A stretch of DNA of 64,000 nucleotides from an uncultured bacterium. GTDB taxonomy: Bacteria > Planctomycetota > JAJSAM01 > JAJVHW01. Shown here piece after piece: positions 42,078 to 51,084 of the stretch. Within the stretch, counting starts at the first letter, position 1, and each line of letters begins with the position of its first letter. Both the position numbers and the translations under genes were made by a program. The DNA is taken from NCBI GenBank assembly GCA_937996235.1, contig CALKVK010000034.1, positions 1 to 64,000 of the forward strand, given 5' to 3'. The notes below the pieces were generated by a model, which searched no databases, was not told the DNA's origin, and was given only the letters and a program-made list of their open reading frames with translations.

Positions 42078-44472
42078 CGCCCGGGCCCGTCACGTCGGGC
42101 AGGAGCCTCTCGAGCACGGGCACGGCGTCGGCGAGCCCGAGATCCGCGGCGTGGCCGGCCGCCCACTGCTGCATGCGGAAGTAGGGATCGTCGAGCAGCG
42201 CGAGCACCGCGCCGCGTGTCGCCGCGCCGTGCGGGTCGAGCTTCACGAGCGCGTCGAGCGCGGCGTGCCGCAGACGGTGCTGCGCGCCCTTGCCCCAGGC
42301 GTAGTCGGTGTAGCGCAGCGCGACGGCGGCGCCGCGCGGATCGCCGAGCGCGGCGAGGCCGTTCATAACCTCGCGACGGACGACGTCGCGATGGCTCTCG
42401 CGGGCGAGCGCGGCGACGAGCGCATCGAACGCCTCGGGTGCACGGGTGCGGCCGAGCGCCGCGGCGGCCTCGGACGCCGGATAGTCTCGCGGCTCGTCGC
42501 GGAGCGCGGCGGCGAGCGTCGGTGCGGCCCACGCCGCCGGGAACTCGCCGAGGGCGCGCAGCGCCGCGGAGCGCACGCGCGAGTCGGCCTCGTGCGCGGC
42601 GGCGGCGAGGTGCGCGACGGCAGCGTGCGCGCGCGTCTTCCCGAGCGCCGTGCACGCCTCGGCGCGCACCTGCCACGCGGCGTCGTGTGTGGCCGCGCCG
42701 AGTGCGGCGACCGCCTCCGGGCCGAGACCGCCGAGCGCGCGCGCCGCGAGGATGCGCCCCGTCGCGCGCGGATCCTCCGCGAGCTGCAGCTCCCACTCGG
42801 CGCGCGAGCGCTCCTCGTGGATGCGCGCGATCAGGAACGTGCGCGGGTCGACGCGCCAGCGCCGCGGCTTCGACGCGCACGCGACGCGCCACTCGGCGGC
42901 GGCGCCGGAGAGCACGAACGTGCGCGTCTCGCTCTGCCCGCCCTCCCACGCCGCCTCGACCTCGACGGGCAGCGTGAAGTGCGGCATCTCCGGCGTCGCG
43001 GGCTGCGTCTGTCGCACGCGCAGCACCAGCTCGCCCGCGCCGTCGCCCCCGTCCCACGACGACGAGACCGCGAGCTGCGGGTAGCCGGAGCGGTGCACCC
43101 ACTGCTCGAAGAACGCGCGCAGGTCGCGGCCGCTCGTGTCCTCGAGCGCGCGCCGCAGCTCGTCGCTCGTGACGCTGCGCCCGCCGCAGCGCGTCAGGTA
43201 GAGCGCAATGCCCTTCCGGAACGCATCGTCGCCGAGCTGGCGCCGCAGCATGTGCAGCACCGACGAGCCCTTCACGTACTGGTGCTGCTCGAGGTCGCCG
43301 CAGTCCGCCACGTCGCGCGGCAGCGGCCGCGCCGCCGTGGCCGCCAGGTCCACGCCGTCCATGTAGTCGTCGCGCGACTCCAGGCGTCCGACCTCGAACG
43401 CGTCGGCGCCCTCGGCGTGCTCGAACCAGAGGTCGGTGAAGTACGTCGCGAAGCCCTCGTTCAGCCAGAGGTGGTTGAAGGTGCGGCACGTTACGAGGTC
43501 GCCGAACCACTGGTGCGCGAGCTCGTGTGCGACGAGACCGTCGGCCGAGTAGTCGGGACGCACGCCCGGCTCGTGCAGCGCGCGCATGTTGAGCGTCGTC
43601 GCGCACGTGTTCTCCATGCCGCCCCAGTGGAAGTCCCACACGGTGACCTGCGCGTAGCGCGGCCACGGGTACGGGCGGCCCGTCCACTCCGCGAAGAAGC
43701 GCAGCATGTCCGGCGTGCGACCGAAGACCTCGTCCGCGCGGTCGGCCCAGCCGGGCGGTACGAGCGCGTGCACCGCGACGCCGGACGCGTCCTGCAGGAC
43801 GTCGTCGAAGGTCCCGACGACGAGCGTCACGAGATAGCTCGGGTGCTCCTGGTCGAAGCGCCACACGTGCGTCTCGCGCCCGTCCCCGGCCGCCGTGCGC
43901 GGACCGGGCACGCCGTTCGACAGCGTGGTGAGTCCCGCGGGGACGTCCACCGTCAGCGACGTCGCGAGGCGGTCGTCGGGGAGGTCGTAGCACGGGAACC
44001 AGTGGCGGTTCTCGGTGCCCTCGCCCTGCGACCAGACCTGCAGCGGGATGTCGGGATGCTCCGGCGTCGGGCGGAAGAACCACAGCCCGGAGCGCGGGCG
44101 GCCGCCGTAGGTGATCGCGAGGTCGAACTCCTCGCCGCGTGCGCGCGGACGGTCGAGGTCGATCGCGAGCACGCCGCCCGAGTGGACGAAGCGGCACGGC
44201 GTCGCGTCGCCGACCGTCACGCTCGCGACCTGCATGTCCTCGAGGTGCATGCGCACCTGCGCGAGACCGTCCGCGAGCGCCGCCACGTGATGGCGCGCGA
44301 CGCCGGAGAGCGCGCCGGCGTCGAGGTCGAGCCGCAGCGCGAGGTCGAGGCGGATCTGGTCGTAGTCGCGCGTCTCGGGCGTCGGCGCGGCGGGCGGCGC
44401 ATCGGCGGCGCGCGCGGCGGATGCGAAGGCCAGAGCGAGCAGGACGGCACGGACCGTGGGACGTGGGGACAT
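42034..44472 (-). CDS. secreted M1 family aminopeptidase with C-terminal HEAT repeats
   Basis: An 812-aa exported zinc aminopeptidase (GluZincin). The ATG has GGGAGG seven bases before it and starts a signal peptide (cleaved near ARAAD). The exopeptidase motif is WGGMENTCATT (G284-N288), zinc site HELAHQWFGD (H316, E317, H320) and E339 in LWLNEGFATYF; the catalytic tyrosine probably lies in EQHQYVKGSSVLHML. Residues ~600-810 form HEAT-type repeats (VRAEACTALGKTRAHAAVAH, VRSAALRALGEFPAAWAAP). It should trim N-terminal residues from peptides in the periplasm or outside. It overlaps the convergent DUF983 gene by 44 bases. Confidence 0.94.
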   Translation of the reverse strand: MSPRPTVRAVLLALAFASAARAADAPPAAPTPETRDYDQIRLDLALRLDLDAGALSGVARHHVAALADGLAQVRMHLEDMQVASVTVGDATPCRFVHSGGVLAIDLDRPRARGEEFDLAITYGGRPRSGLWFFRPTPEHPDIPLQVWSQGEGTENRHWFPCYDLPDDRLATSLTVDVPAGLTTLSNGVPGPRTAAGDGRETHVWRFDQEHPSYLVTLVVGTFDDVLQDASGVAVHALVPPGWADRADEVFGRTPDMLRFFAEWTGRPYPWPRYAQVTVWDFHWGGMENTCATTLNMRALHEPGVRPDYSADGLVAHELAHQWFGDLVTCRTFNHLWLNEGFATYFTDLWFEHAEGADAFEVGRLESRDDYMDGVDLAATAARPLPRDVADCGDLEQHQYVKGSSVLHMLRRQLGDDAFRKGIALYLTRCGGRSVTSDELRRALEDTSGRDLRAFFEQWVHRSGYPQLAVSSSWDGGDGAGELVLRVRQTQPATPEMPHFTLPVEVEAAWEGGQSETRTFVLSGAAAEWRVACASKPRRWRVDPRTFLIARIHEERSRAEWELQLAEDPRATGRILAARALGGLGPEAVAALGAATHDAAWQVRAEACTALGKTRAHAAVAHLAAAAHEADSRVRSAALRALGEFPAAWAAPTLAAALRDEPRDYPASEAAAALGRTRAPEAFDALVAALARESHRDVVRREVMNGLAALGDPRGAAVALRYTDYAWGKGAQHRLRHAALDALVKLDPHGAATRGAVLALLDDPYFRMQQWAAGHAADLGLADAVPVLERLLPDVTGPGVKSAFEQALARLRP

Positions 44473-44580
44473 CGCGACCTCCCGAACGGAGCGGGATCCT
44501 ACGGTGCTCCGCGTGACGCACGTTCTGGACACGCGCCCGGACTTGGGGGAGTCTCCGCCCGGAACGGAGGAGAGAACCCC

Positions 44581-45516
44581 ATGCGCAAGCTGCTCGTGCT
44601 GTCGCTCGTCGCCGCGTTCGCGGCGCACGCCCTCGCCGACGACGTCGAACTGGTGACGGGCGAGGTGCTGAAGGGACGCGTCGTCGAGCGCAGCGCCGGC
44701 GGCATCTCGCTCGACCACCCCGTGCTCGGACGCCAGTGGATCAGCGCCGAGTACGTGCGCTCGATCGACGGCGCGCCGCTGAACGCCCCGGCCGCGACGG
44801 CGCCCGCGGACGCCGGAGCCGCGGCGGCGCCCGCGCCCGCGGCGACACCCGCGCCGGTCGAGAACCCGTGGAAGTGGACGCTCGAACTCGGCGCGAGCGG
44901 CAAGAGCGGCAACAGCGACACGACCGACCTGCACGCGGCGATCGCGGGCGTGCAGGAGGACACGACGAAGCGCTGGAAGACGTCCGCCTCGTGGGACTAC
45001 AGCGAGGCCGAGAAGGAGAAGACGAAGAACCAGGTCGACGTGCAGGGCACGCGCGACTGGCTCGTCACCGACTCGAAGTGGTTCTACTTCGCGACCGCGC
45101 GCTACCAGTGGGACGAGTTCCAGGAGTGGGACGGGCGGCTCTCGGCCGGCGTCGGCGGCGGCCGCAGCTTCATCGAGCGCGAGGACCTGAAGGTGCGGGG
45201 CCGCGTCGGCATCACGGCACTGAAGGAGACGGGCTCCTCGATCAACGGCTGGCGCCCGGAACTGCTGATCGGCGCCGAGTCGAACTGGAAGATCAGCGCG
45301 GCGCAGTCGCTCGACGCGGCCGTGACCGGTTACCCGGACCTCGACGACACGGGCGAGTTCCGTCTCGAGGCGACGCTCGCGTGGTCGATCCGCCTGAACG
45401 ACGCCGACAGCCTGCGCCTCAAGATCGGGCTCAAGGACGAGTACGACTCGCACCGCGAGGACCCCTTCGACGACAACGACTTCTCGTACTTCGTCGCGCT
45501 GCTCTACGAGTTCTGA
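44581..45516 (+). CDS. DUF481 outer-membrane protein
   Basis: A 311-aa exported protein (signal ends near AHALADD). Residues ~20-65 form a small beta domain typical at the start of such proteins (ELVTGEVLKGRVVERSAGG, WISAEYVRSIDG). A Pro/Ala linker (~66-93) leads to the DUF481/YdiY barrel (TLELGASGKSGNSDTTDLHA, SWDYSEAEKEKTKNQVDVQ, FFYFATARYQWDEF-like strands, GRLSAGVGGGRSFI). The C-terminal phenylalanine (LLYEF) is the usual outer-membrane barrel end. GAGGAGAG precedes the ATG. Function in the family is unknown. Its last 13 bases overlap the convergent glycosyltransferase gene. Confidence 0.9.
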   Translation: MRKLLVLSLVAAFAAHALADDVELVTGEVLKGRVVERSAGGISLDHPVLGRQWISAEYVRSIDGAPLNAPAATAPADAGAAAAPAPAATPAPVENPWKWTLELGASGKSGNSDTTDLHAAIAGVQEDTTKRWKTSASWDYSEAEKEKTKNQVDVQGTRDWLVTDSKWFYFATARYQWDEFQEWDGRLSAGVGGGRSFIEREDLKVRGRVGITALKETGSSINGWRPELLIGAESNWKISAAQSLDAAVTGYPDLDDTGEFRLEATLAWSIRLNDADSLRLKIGLKDEYDSHREDPFDDNDFSYFVALLYEF

Positions 45517-47441
45517 GCGGCTGCGCCGCGCTGCGGCGCCAGCAGCTCGCGATAGAGCGCGTCGAGGTCGGCGAGCAGGCGCTCGGCGGACCAGCCGGCG
45601 AGCGCCCGCGTCCGCGCCGCGGCACCGAGTCGCGCGCGCAGCTCGGCGTCGGCGAGCAGGCGGCACACGGCGTCGGCCAGCGCGGGTGCGTCGCCCGCCG
45701 TCACGAGCAGCCCGCTCTCGCCGTCGACGACGACCGACGGCACGCCGCCGACGCGCGTCGCCACCGCGGGCACGCCCGCGGCTGCCGCCTCGATGAGCGC
45801 GACGGGCGTGCCCTCGTTGCGGCTCGAGAGGAGCGCGACGTCGGCGGCGGCGAGCACGTCGGCGACGTCGTCGCGCCAGCCGAGCCAGTGGACGTTCGGC
45901 ACGCCGCGCGCGCGAAGAGGCGCGAGGAGCGGCCCGCCGCCGGCGACGAGCAGACGCGCGGTGGGATGGCGCACGAGCACGCGCGCGAACGCGTCGAGCG
46001 CGACGTCGGGCTCCTTCACCGGGACGAGCCGTCCGACGAACGCGACGACGGGCGCGTCGGCCGCGATGCCGAGGAGAGCGCGCGCCGCGCGGCGGCGCTC
46101 CGTGTCGGCGGCGAGCTCGGCGAGCGGCAGGCCGACGGGCACCACGCGCACGCGCTCGCGCGGCGCGACGCGATAGCGCGTCACGACGTCCTCCGCGACC
46201 TCGTGCGACACGGCGAGCACGCGCTCGCAGAGCCGCGCGAGAGCCCGCTCGAAGAGCACGACCGCGCGCGAGAGCGCGGGACCGAAGTACCCGTGGAACA
46301 CGTGGCCGTGGAACGTGTGGACGACGCGCGGCACGCCGCAGACGTACGCCGCGACGCGACCGAGCGCGCCTGCCTTCGCCGTGTGCGTGTGCACGAGGTC
46401 GGGCCGCACGCGGCGCAGGAGCGCGAGCAGCCCCGCGAACGCGCGCAGGTCGTCCACGACGGACGGCGCCCGACCGAGTCCGCGGATGCGCGTCGGCACG
46501 ACGCCGAAGCGCGTGAGCAGGTGCGCCGCCTCGACCTCGCCCGGCGCGACCTGCCCCGTCGCGAGCACCGTGTCGTAGCGCGGCGCGAGGCCGCGCGTCG
46601 CGAGCACCGTGTGCAGCGCGGGTCCGCCGACGTTCAGGCGCGCGATGACGCGCACGACCCGCGGCCGCCGCGGCGGTGCGCGCCGCGCGCGGACCGGTCC
46701 GGGAACCCGCAGTCGCAGCACGACCTCGCTCGCCAGCGGCGCGAGGCGCGGGGCGCGGAGCGCTTCGACCGCACGCGAGAACAGCACCGACGGACCGGGC
46801 AGGACGCGCGACGCCGGGAACAGCGTGAAGTCGTGCCCCTGCTCCTCCTCGAGCACGAGTCCCGCTGCGGCGGCCGCCGCCCGCCACGCGGCGCGCGTGC
46901 GCGTGTGCAGCGTGACGCCGGACGTCAGCAGACCGCCGACCCGCAGCCGCGCGGCCGGCGCGCGCAGCGCGCGCCGCAGCCACCAGTCGGGTGCGCTCGC
47001 GACCGCCACGCTCACGACGACGACGCCACCGGGGCGCACGACGCGGCGCAGTTCGGCGAAGAGCGCCGGCAGGTCGTCGACGTACGACGCGAGGCCGAGC
47101 GCGCACGCGGCATCGCACGCGCCGCCCTGCAGCGGCAGACGGAGCGCATCGGCGCGCGCGGCGAGGGCGCCGCCTGCGCGCGCCGCGCGCAGCATCGCGT
47201 CGGAGCGGTCGAGTGCGACCACGCGGACGCCGCGCTCCGCGAGGGCCGCGGTGAGCGGACCCGGGCCGGCACCGACGTCGGCGACGACGCCCTCGACCTC
47301 GCCGAGCCAGCGCAGCGCGAGCGCCAGCCGCCCGCCGAAGAAGTGGCGGTGCCAGAGCGAGCCGCCCGCGCCGTAGTGGCGCCGGTAGGCGGGCGCGAGC
47401 GCGTCGAACCAGCGGACCGCGTCCGCGGACGGGCGCGTCAC
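45504..47441 (-). CDS. fused SAM methyltransferase-GT4 glycosyltransferase
   Basis: A 645-aa protein starting with GTG. Residues 1-~220 are a class I methyltransferase of UbiE/Methyltransf_11 type (GVVADVGAGPGPLTAALAER, ALDRSDAML, RRVVRPGGVVVVSVAVA). Residues ~255-645 are a GT-B family 4 glycosyltransferase (VIARLNVGGPALHTVLATRG, LVHTHTAKAGALGRVAAYV, FVGRLVPVKEPDVALDAFAR, LSSRNEGTPVALIEAAAAG, the last the nucleotide-sugar E-x7-E motif). The fusion suggests surface polysaccharide synthesis with methylation, which is inference. arfB ends one base before its start. The C-terminus overlaps the convergent DUF481 gene. Confidence 0.88.
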   Translation of the reverse strand: MTRPSADAVRWFDALAPAYRRHYGAGGSLWHRHFFGGRLALALRWLGEVEGVVADVGAGPGPLTAALAERGVRVVALDRSDAMLRAARAGGALAARADALRLPLQGGACDAACALGLASYVDDLPALFAELRRVVRPGGVVVVSVAVASAPDWWLRRALRAPAARLRVGGLLTSGVTLHTRTRAAWRAAAAAAGLVLEEEQGHDFTLFPASRVLPGPSVLFSRAVEALRAPRLAPLASEVVLRLRVPGPVRARRAPPRRPRVVRVIARLNVGGPALHTVLATRGLAPRYDTVLATGQVAPGEVEAAHLLTRFGVVPTRIRGLGRAPSVVDDLRAFAGLLALLRRVRPDLVHTHTAKAGALGRVAAYVCGVPRVVHTFHGHVFHGYFGPALSRAVVLFERALARLCERVLAVSHEVAEDVVTRYRVAPRERVRVVPVGLPLAELAADTERRRAARALLGIAADAPVVAFVGRLVPVKEPDVALDAFARVLVRHPTARLLVAGGGPLLAPLRARGVPNVHWLGWRDDVADVLAAADVALLSSRNEGTPVALIEAAAAGVPAVATRVGGVPSVVVDGESGLLVTAGDAPALADAVCRLLADAELRARLGAAARTRALAGWSAERLLADLDALYRELLAPQRGAAAQNS

Positions 47442-47442
47442 G

Positions 47443-47871
47443 TCACTCCTCGCCGCCCGGGCGGCGGCGACGCTTCGTCTCGGAGCGGCGCTTCTTGCCT
47501 GCGAGCCGACGCTCGCGCGAGCCGCGCGTCGGCTTCGTGGGGCGGCGCGGACGCGGACGTCGCAGCGCCGCCGCGAGCAGGTCGCAGAGCCGGTCGAGCG
47601 CCTCCTCGAGGTTGCGCTCGCGCGAGCGCGTCGTGCTCGCGGCGACGATCACCTCGTCGTCGTTCGTGAGGCGTGCGGCGAGCCGCGTGCGCACACGCGC
47701 GCGGTCGGCGTCGTCGAGACCGGGGATGGCGCCGACCACGATGCGCGCGACGACCTTCGTCTCGACCTTGTTCACGTTCTGCCCGCCCGGACCGCCGCTC
47801 CGCGCGAAGCTCACGTGCACCGCGGAGACGGGGAAGGGCAGCCCCGGACGGAGGAGACGTTCGGCCGCCAC
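47443..47871 (-). CDS. arfB: ArfB-type alternative ribosome-rescue factor
   Basis: A 142-aa class-I release-factor-like hydrolase that frees stalled ribosomes. The catalytic GGQ motif is in VSFARSGGPGGQNVNKVETK. The C-terminal tail is strongly basic (RRLAGKKRRSETKRRRRPGG), as needed to sit in the mRNA channel. I chose the GTG at 47871; the frame runs much further upstream without homology. It may be first in a unit with the methyltransferase-glycosyltransferase (one-base gap). Length is normal for ArfB. Confidence 0.9.
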   Translation of the reverse strand: MAAERLLRPGLPFPVSAVHVSFARSGGPGGQNVNKVETKVVARIVVGAIPGLDDADRARVRTRLAARLTNDDEVIVAASTTRSRERNLEEALDRLCDLLAAALRRPRPRRPTKPTRGSRERRLAGKKRRSETKRRRRPGGEE

Positions 47872-48035
47872 GCGCCCATGTTGTGCGGCTCGCGACGGCT
47901 CCGCAACGAGGCTCCGCGCGCGCACCGCGCCGGGCCGTCCGACGCCCGCTTCGCGTGCCCGCGCGGCGCGCCGCGGGAGTAGCCTCGGAGACGTCCGAAG
48001 GACGGCTGCGACGCAGGCATGGAAAGGAGCGCGCG

Positions 48036-48749
48036 GTGATCGACAGGCAGGCCGGCGGCGACGGGGACGGACGCGCCGCGACACCGGAGTGGCAGGACTT
48101 CCGCGAGAACCTGGTCGAGCACCGCAAGCGACTCGAGCGCACCCTCCGCCGGGAGCTCGTCCACGACCCGCGCGCCGCGCGCGTGCGGCTCGCGAACGTC
48201 GCCGTGCCCGACCTCGCCGACGACGCGCTCTGCGAGGCGCTCGACGACTGGCGCGGCAAGCCGGCCGGCACGACGCCGTATCAGTGGATGCTGAAGCGCG
48301 CGCTGCGGCTCCTCGACCAGACGCTCGACCGCGAGGCGCTCGCCGCGGAGAGCCGCGCCGAGGAGCGTCTCGAGGAGGGGCGCCTGCGCGCGCACGACGT
48401 GCTGCAGGACGACGAGGAGCGCCGGCGCTGGCTCGACGTCGCCGACCTCGCGCGGCGCTCCGCGCGACGCGACGCGCCGCAGGACGAGCGCACCGAGTTC
48501 GACGGGCTGACGAGTTCCCCCGACACGAGCTCCCCGGCGGAACGCCTCGAACAGGCGGAGACGCTCGTCGAGCTCGAGCGCGCTCTGCTGCGCCTGCCCG
48601 AGCAGGCCCGCCGCATCGTCGCGCACCGCTTCCTCGACGGACTCGACGACGAGGAGATCGCGTTCCTGCTCGACCTGCCGCGCGAGCGCGTGCGCGACGA
48701 GGCGCACGCCGCCCTCGCGACGCTGCGAGCGGAGCTCGGCAGCGCCTGA
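48036..48749 (+). CDS. sigma-70-like RNA polymerase sigma factor
   Basis: A 237-aa protein starting with GTG after AAAGGAGC (six-base spacing). The C-terminal ~55 residues look like sigma region 4 (LLRLPEQARRIVAHRFLDGL, DDEEIAFLLDLPRERVRDEA). The N-terminal part (WQDFRENLVEHRKRLERTL, WMLKRALRLLDQTLDREAL) is helical and could be a diverged region 2. A long acidic and charged linker separates them. A TAGCCT box near 47979 may be its promoter. It is not next to an anti-sigma factor. The assignment is moderate: it could be another helix-turn-helix regulator. Confidence 0.68.
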   Translation: MIDRQAGGDGDGRAATPEWQDFRENLVEHRKRLERTLRRELVHDPRAARVRLANVAVPDLADDALCEALDDWRGKPAGTTPYQWMLKRALRLLDQTLDREALAAESRAEERLEEGRLRAHDVLQDDEERRRWLDVADLARRSARRDAPQDERTEFDGLTSSPDTSSPAERLEQAETLVELERALLRLPEQARRIVAHRFLDGLDDEEIAFLLDLPRERVRDEAHAALATLRAELGSA

Positions 48750-48803
48750 GAGCTGCGGATCGCGCCGGCGGGAACACGGGGCGCGGCGGCCCGCGGCGTT
48801 CCG

Positions 48804-48809
48804 TAGACT
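48804..48809 (+). promoter_or_regulatory. TAGACT -10 box of leaderless PQQ-propeller gene
   Basis: TAGACT lies seven bases before the ATG at 48817; no ribosome site is present. Confidence 0.5.
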
Positions 48810-48816
48810 GCTGCGC

Positions 48817-50142
48817 ATGCGACCCGCCCACGCCCTGCTGCTCGCCGGCCTCTCCCTCGTCCCGCTCCCCGTCGGCGCCGTGCGCGCGCAGGACGCACCC
48901 GCCGAGGTGGACGACGCGGCCGAGGCGCTGGTCAAGGCCCTCGCGTCCGAGAGCGCGGCGGCGCGGCGTGCGGCCGAGGACGCGCTCGTCGCGCTCGGGG
49001 AGTCCGCCCGCGCGACGCTCGAGTCGCATGCCGCGAGCGACGACGCCGAGGTGCGGGCGCGGGTGCGCGCCGTGCTGCGGCGCCTCGACGAGGCGGCGCG
49101 CGGCGCGACGCACGCGTCCCTGACGTGGGCCGGACTGCGCGGCGACCCGATGCGCACGGGCGTCGCCGGAGGCGCGATCCCCGCGGAGAAGCCGACGCGC
49201 CTCTGGTCCACGGACGTCGCGGGGCTCGGCCTCATGCAGGGCTCGGTCGTCCCCGGCGACGAGCGGATCGTGTGCCTCTCGAACGACGGCATCGTGCGCA
49301 CGTTCGCGACGCACGACGGCGCCCGCGGCTGGCTCGCGAACCTGGAGTCGCCGATCACCGCGTCGGCCGTGCTCGCGTCCGACCGGCTCGTCGTCCCCAC
49401 GCGCGGCGGCCTCGTCGCACTCGACGTGCGCACGGGGCGGCGCGTCTGGGAGGAGCCGTCGGACTACGGCTGCGAGGCCGCGCCCGCGGTCTCCGGCGGC
49501 CGCGTGTTCGCGGCGTTCCGCAGCGTCGGCATCCGCGCCCTCGACCTGGTCACGGGCGAACGGCTGGCGGACTGGCCGCTCGCGCCGAGCGGCGCGCTGC
49601 TGGTGGACGGCGACCTCGTCGTCGCGGGCACCGAGGACGGACACCTGGTGCGGCTGGACGCGGCGTCACGCCGCGTGCTCTGGCGCATCGACCTCGGCAG
49701 CGCCCCGAACATGGGTCCGACCCTCGCGGCGCCCGGCGCCGTCGCCGTGCTCGCGCGCGACCGCTACCTGCGCGTCGTCGGCGCGGAGCACGGGCGGACT
49801 CTGTGGGAGCGGAGACTGCCGAACGCCAGCCGCTCGGAGTCGCTCGCGGCGAGCGCGGGGCGCCTCTTCCTGACGGACTCGGCGGGCGCGCTGCGCGCGT
49901 TCGACGCGGGCACCGGCGCGCAGCTCTGGTCGCGCCACGAGGGGATGCTGGAGATGGGCGGGCCGTGCGCGACGCCCGAGCGCGTGCTCTGGGGCACGCG
50001 CGGGCGCCTGATGTGCCGCGACGCCGCGAGCGGCGTGTGGGTCTGGCGTCTCGACCTCCCGGCCGTCGACGACGCGGTGCCGGTGGTGCGCGACGGCGTC
50101 GTCTACGTGCTGACCAACCGCGAGCTCATCGCACTGCGCTGA
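48817..50142 (+). CDS. secreted PQQ-like beta-propeller repeat protein
   Basis: A 441-aa exported protein (signal peptide MRPAHALLLAGLSLVPL, cleavage near VRAQD). Residues ~30-95 resemble an HEAT-like helical domain (ARRAAEDALVALGESARATL). Residues ~105-440 form PQQ/quinoprotein-like blades, each with an ALDxxTGxxxWxxxL core: ALDVRTGRRVWEEPSDYG, RLDAASRRVLWRIDLGSA, AFDAGTGAQLWSRHEGM, CRDAASGVWVWRLDLP. No quinone-binding motif is evident, so a structural or BamB-like binding role is more likely than dehydrogenase activity. Preceded by TAGACT at seven bases, hence leaderless. Confidence 0.87.
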   Translation: MRPAHALLLAGLSLVPLPVGAVRAQDAPAEVDDAAEALVKALASESAAARRAAEDALVALGESARATLESHAASDDAEVRARVRAVLRRLDEAARGATHASLTWAGLRGDPMRTGVAGGAIPAEKPTRLWSTDVAGLGLMQGSVVPGDERIVCLSNDGIVRTFATHDGARGWLANLESPITASAVLASDRLVVPTRGGLVALDVRTGRRVWEEPSDYGCEAAPAVSGGRVFAAFRSVGIRALDLVTGERLADWPLAPSGALLVDGDLVVAGTEDGHLVRLDAASRRVLWRIDLGSAPNMGPTLAAPGAVAVLARDRYLRVVGAEHGRTLWERRLPNASRSESLAASAGRLFLTDSAGALRAFDAGTGAQLWSRHEGMLEMGGPCATPERVLWGTRGRLMCRDAASGVWVWRLDLPAVDDAVPVVRDGVVYVLTNRELIALR

Positions 50143-50175
50143 CAGCGCGCGCGGCGGGCGCCGTGCCGGGCCGGA

Positions 50176-51027
50176 TCAGGCGCGGCGGCGCGTCTTGCGG
50201 AGCGCGGCACCCGAGGGCGGCGTCGAGTCCTTGCCGACCGCGGAGAGCACGAGGTGCGCGGTCTCCTCGATCGCGCGCTGCGTCACGTCCACGACGCGGA
50301 TGCGGTGCTTCGCGAGGGTGCGGCGGCTCCAGTTCAGCTCGTCGCGCACCTCGGCCTCGTCGTCGTAGCTCATGATGGCGCCGGGCGCGATGTAGTCCAT
50401 GCGGGCGCGCCGGATCTCCGCGAGCCGCCGCGGGTCGATCAGGAGACCGACCACCTTGTCGCGCGGCAGGTCGAGCACCTGCTTCGGCACGCTCTGACCC
50501 TGCACGAGCGGCACGTTGCCGACGCGCCAGCCCTCGAGCGCGAGGTACACGGAGAGCGGCGTCTTGCCCGTGCGCGAGACGCCGACGAGCACGAGATCCG
50601 CGTGCTTCAGCCCGTCGAGCTGCTTGCCGTCGTCGTGCATGACGGCGAACTCGACGGCGTCGATGCGGCGGAAGTAGTCCTCGTCGATGCGGTGGAGCAG
50701 CCCGGGCTCCTCCTTCGCCTTGCGGTGCAGGAAGCCCTCGAGCGTCTGCAGCAGCGGCCCGAGCAGGTCGAGCGTCTCGAGGTCGAGCGCCTGCGCCTCC
50801 TCCTCCATCATCGAGCGCAGAGGCGCCGCGGCGAACGTGTGCGCCACGAGGGAGTCGTTGCCCGCGGCCTCCTTGAGGATCGCGCGCAGCTCGGACTTGC
50901 GCAGCACGTTCGGGTAGCGGCGGATGCTGACCTCGTCGCCCACGAACTGCTTCAGCGCCGCGCGCACGACGCGCGACGCCGTGTCGCCCGTGGCGTCGGA
51001 CAGGATGTAGATGAGGCGCTCGGCCAC
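50176..51027 (-). CDS. ppsR: PpsR-type pyruvate,water dikinase regulatory kinase/phosphorylase
   Basis: A 283-aa DUF299 protein, a bifunctional ADP-dependent kinase and Pi-dependent pyrophosphorylase that switches PEP synthase or pyruvate phosphate dikinase off and on. The start MAERLIYILSDATGDTASRV, GVSRTGKTPLSVYLA (P-loop), LVQGQSVPKQVLDLPRDKVV and MDYIAPGAIMSYDDEAEVRD are family landmarks. It starts with GTG eight bases after GAGGGGA. The dikinase itself is not in the window. Its C-terminal basic tail (ALRKTRRRA) is slightly extended. Confidence 0.94.
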   Translation of the reverse strand: MAERLIYILSDATGDTASRVVRAALKQFVGDEVSIRRYPNVLRKSELRAILKEAAGNDSLVAHTFAAAPLRSMMEEEAQALDLETLDLLGPLLQTLEGFLHRKAKEEPGLLHRIDEDYFRRIDAVEFAVMHDDGKQLDGLKHADLVLVGVSRTGKTPLSVYLALEGWRVGNVPLVQGQSVPKQVLDLPRDKVVGLLIDPRRLAEIRRARMDYIAPGAIMSYDDEAEVRDELNWSRRTLAKHRIRVVDVTQRAIEETAHLVLSAVGKDSTPPSGAALRKTRRRA

Positions 51028-51084
51028 GTACCCGTCCCCTCTGCTGCGTGCGGTGCCGCGCGCTCGCGGACCGCAACCGCGCGT

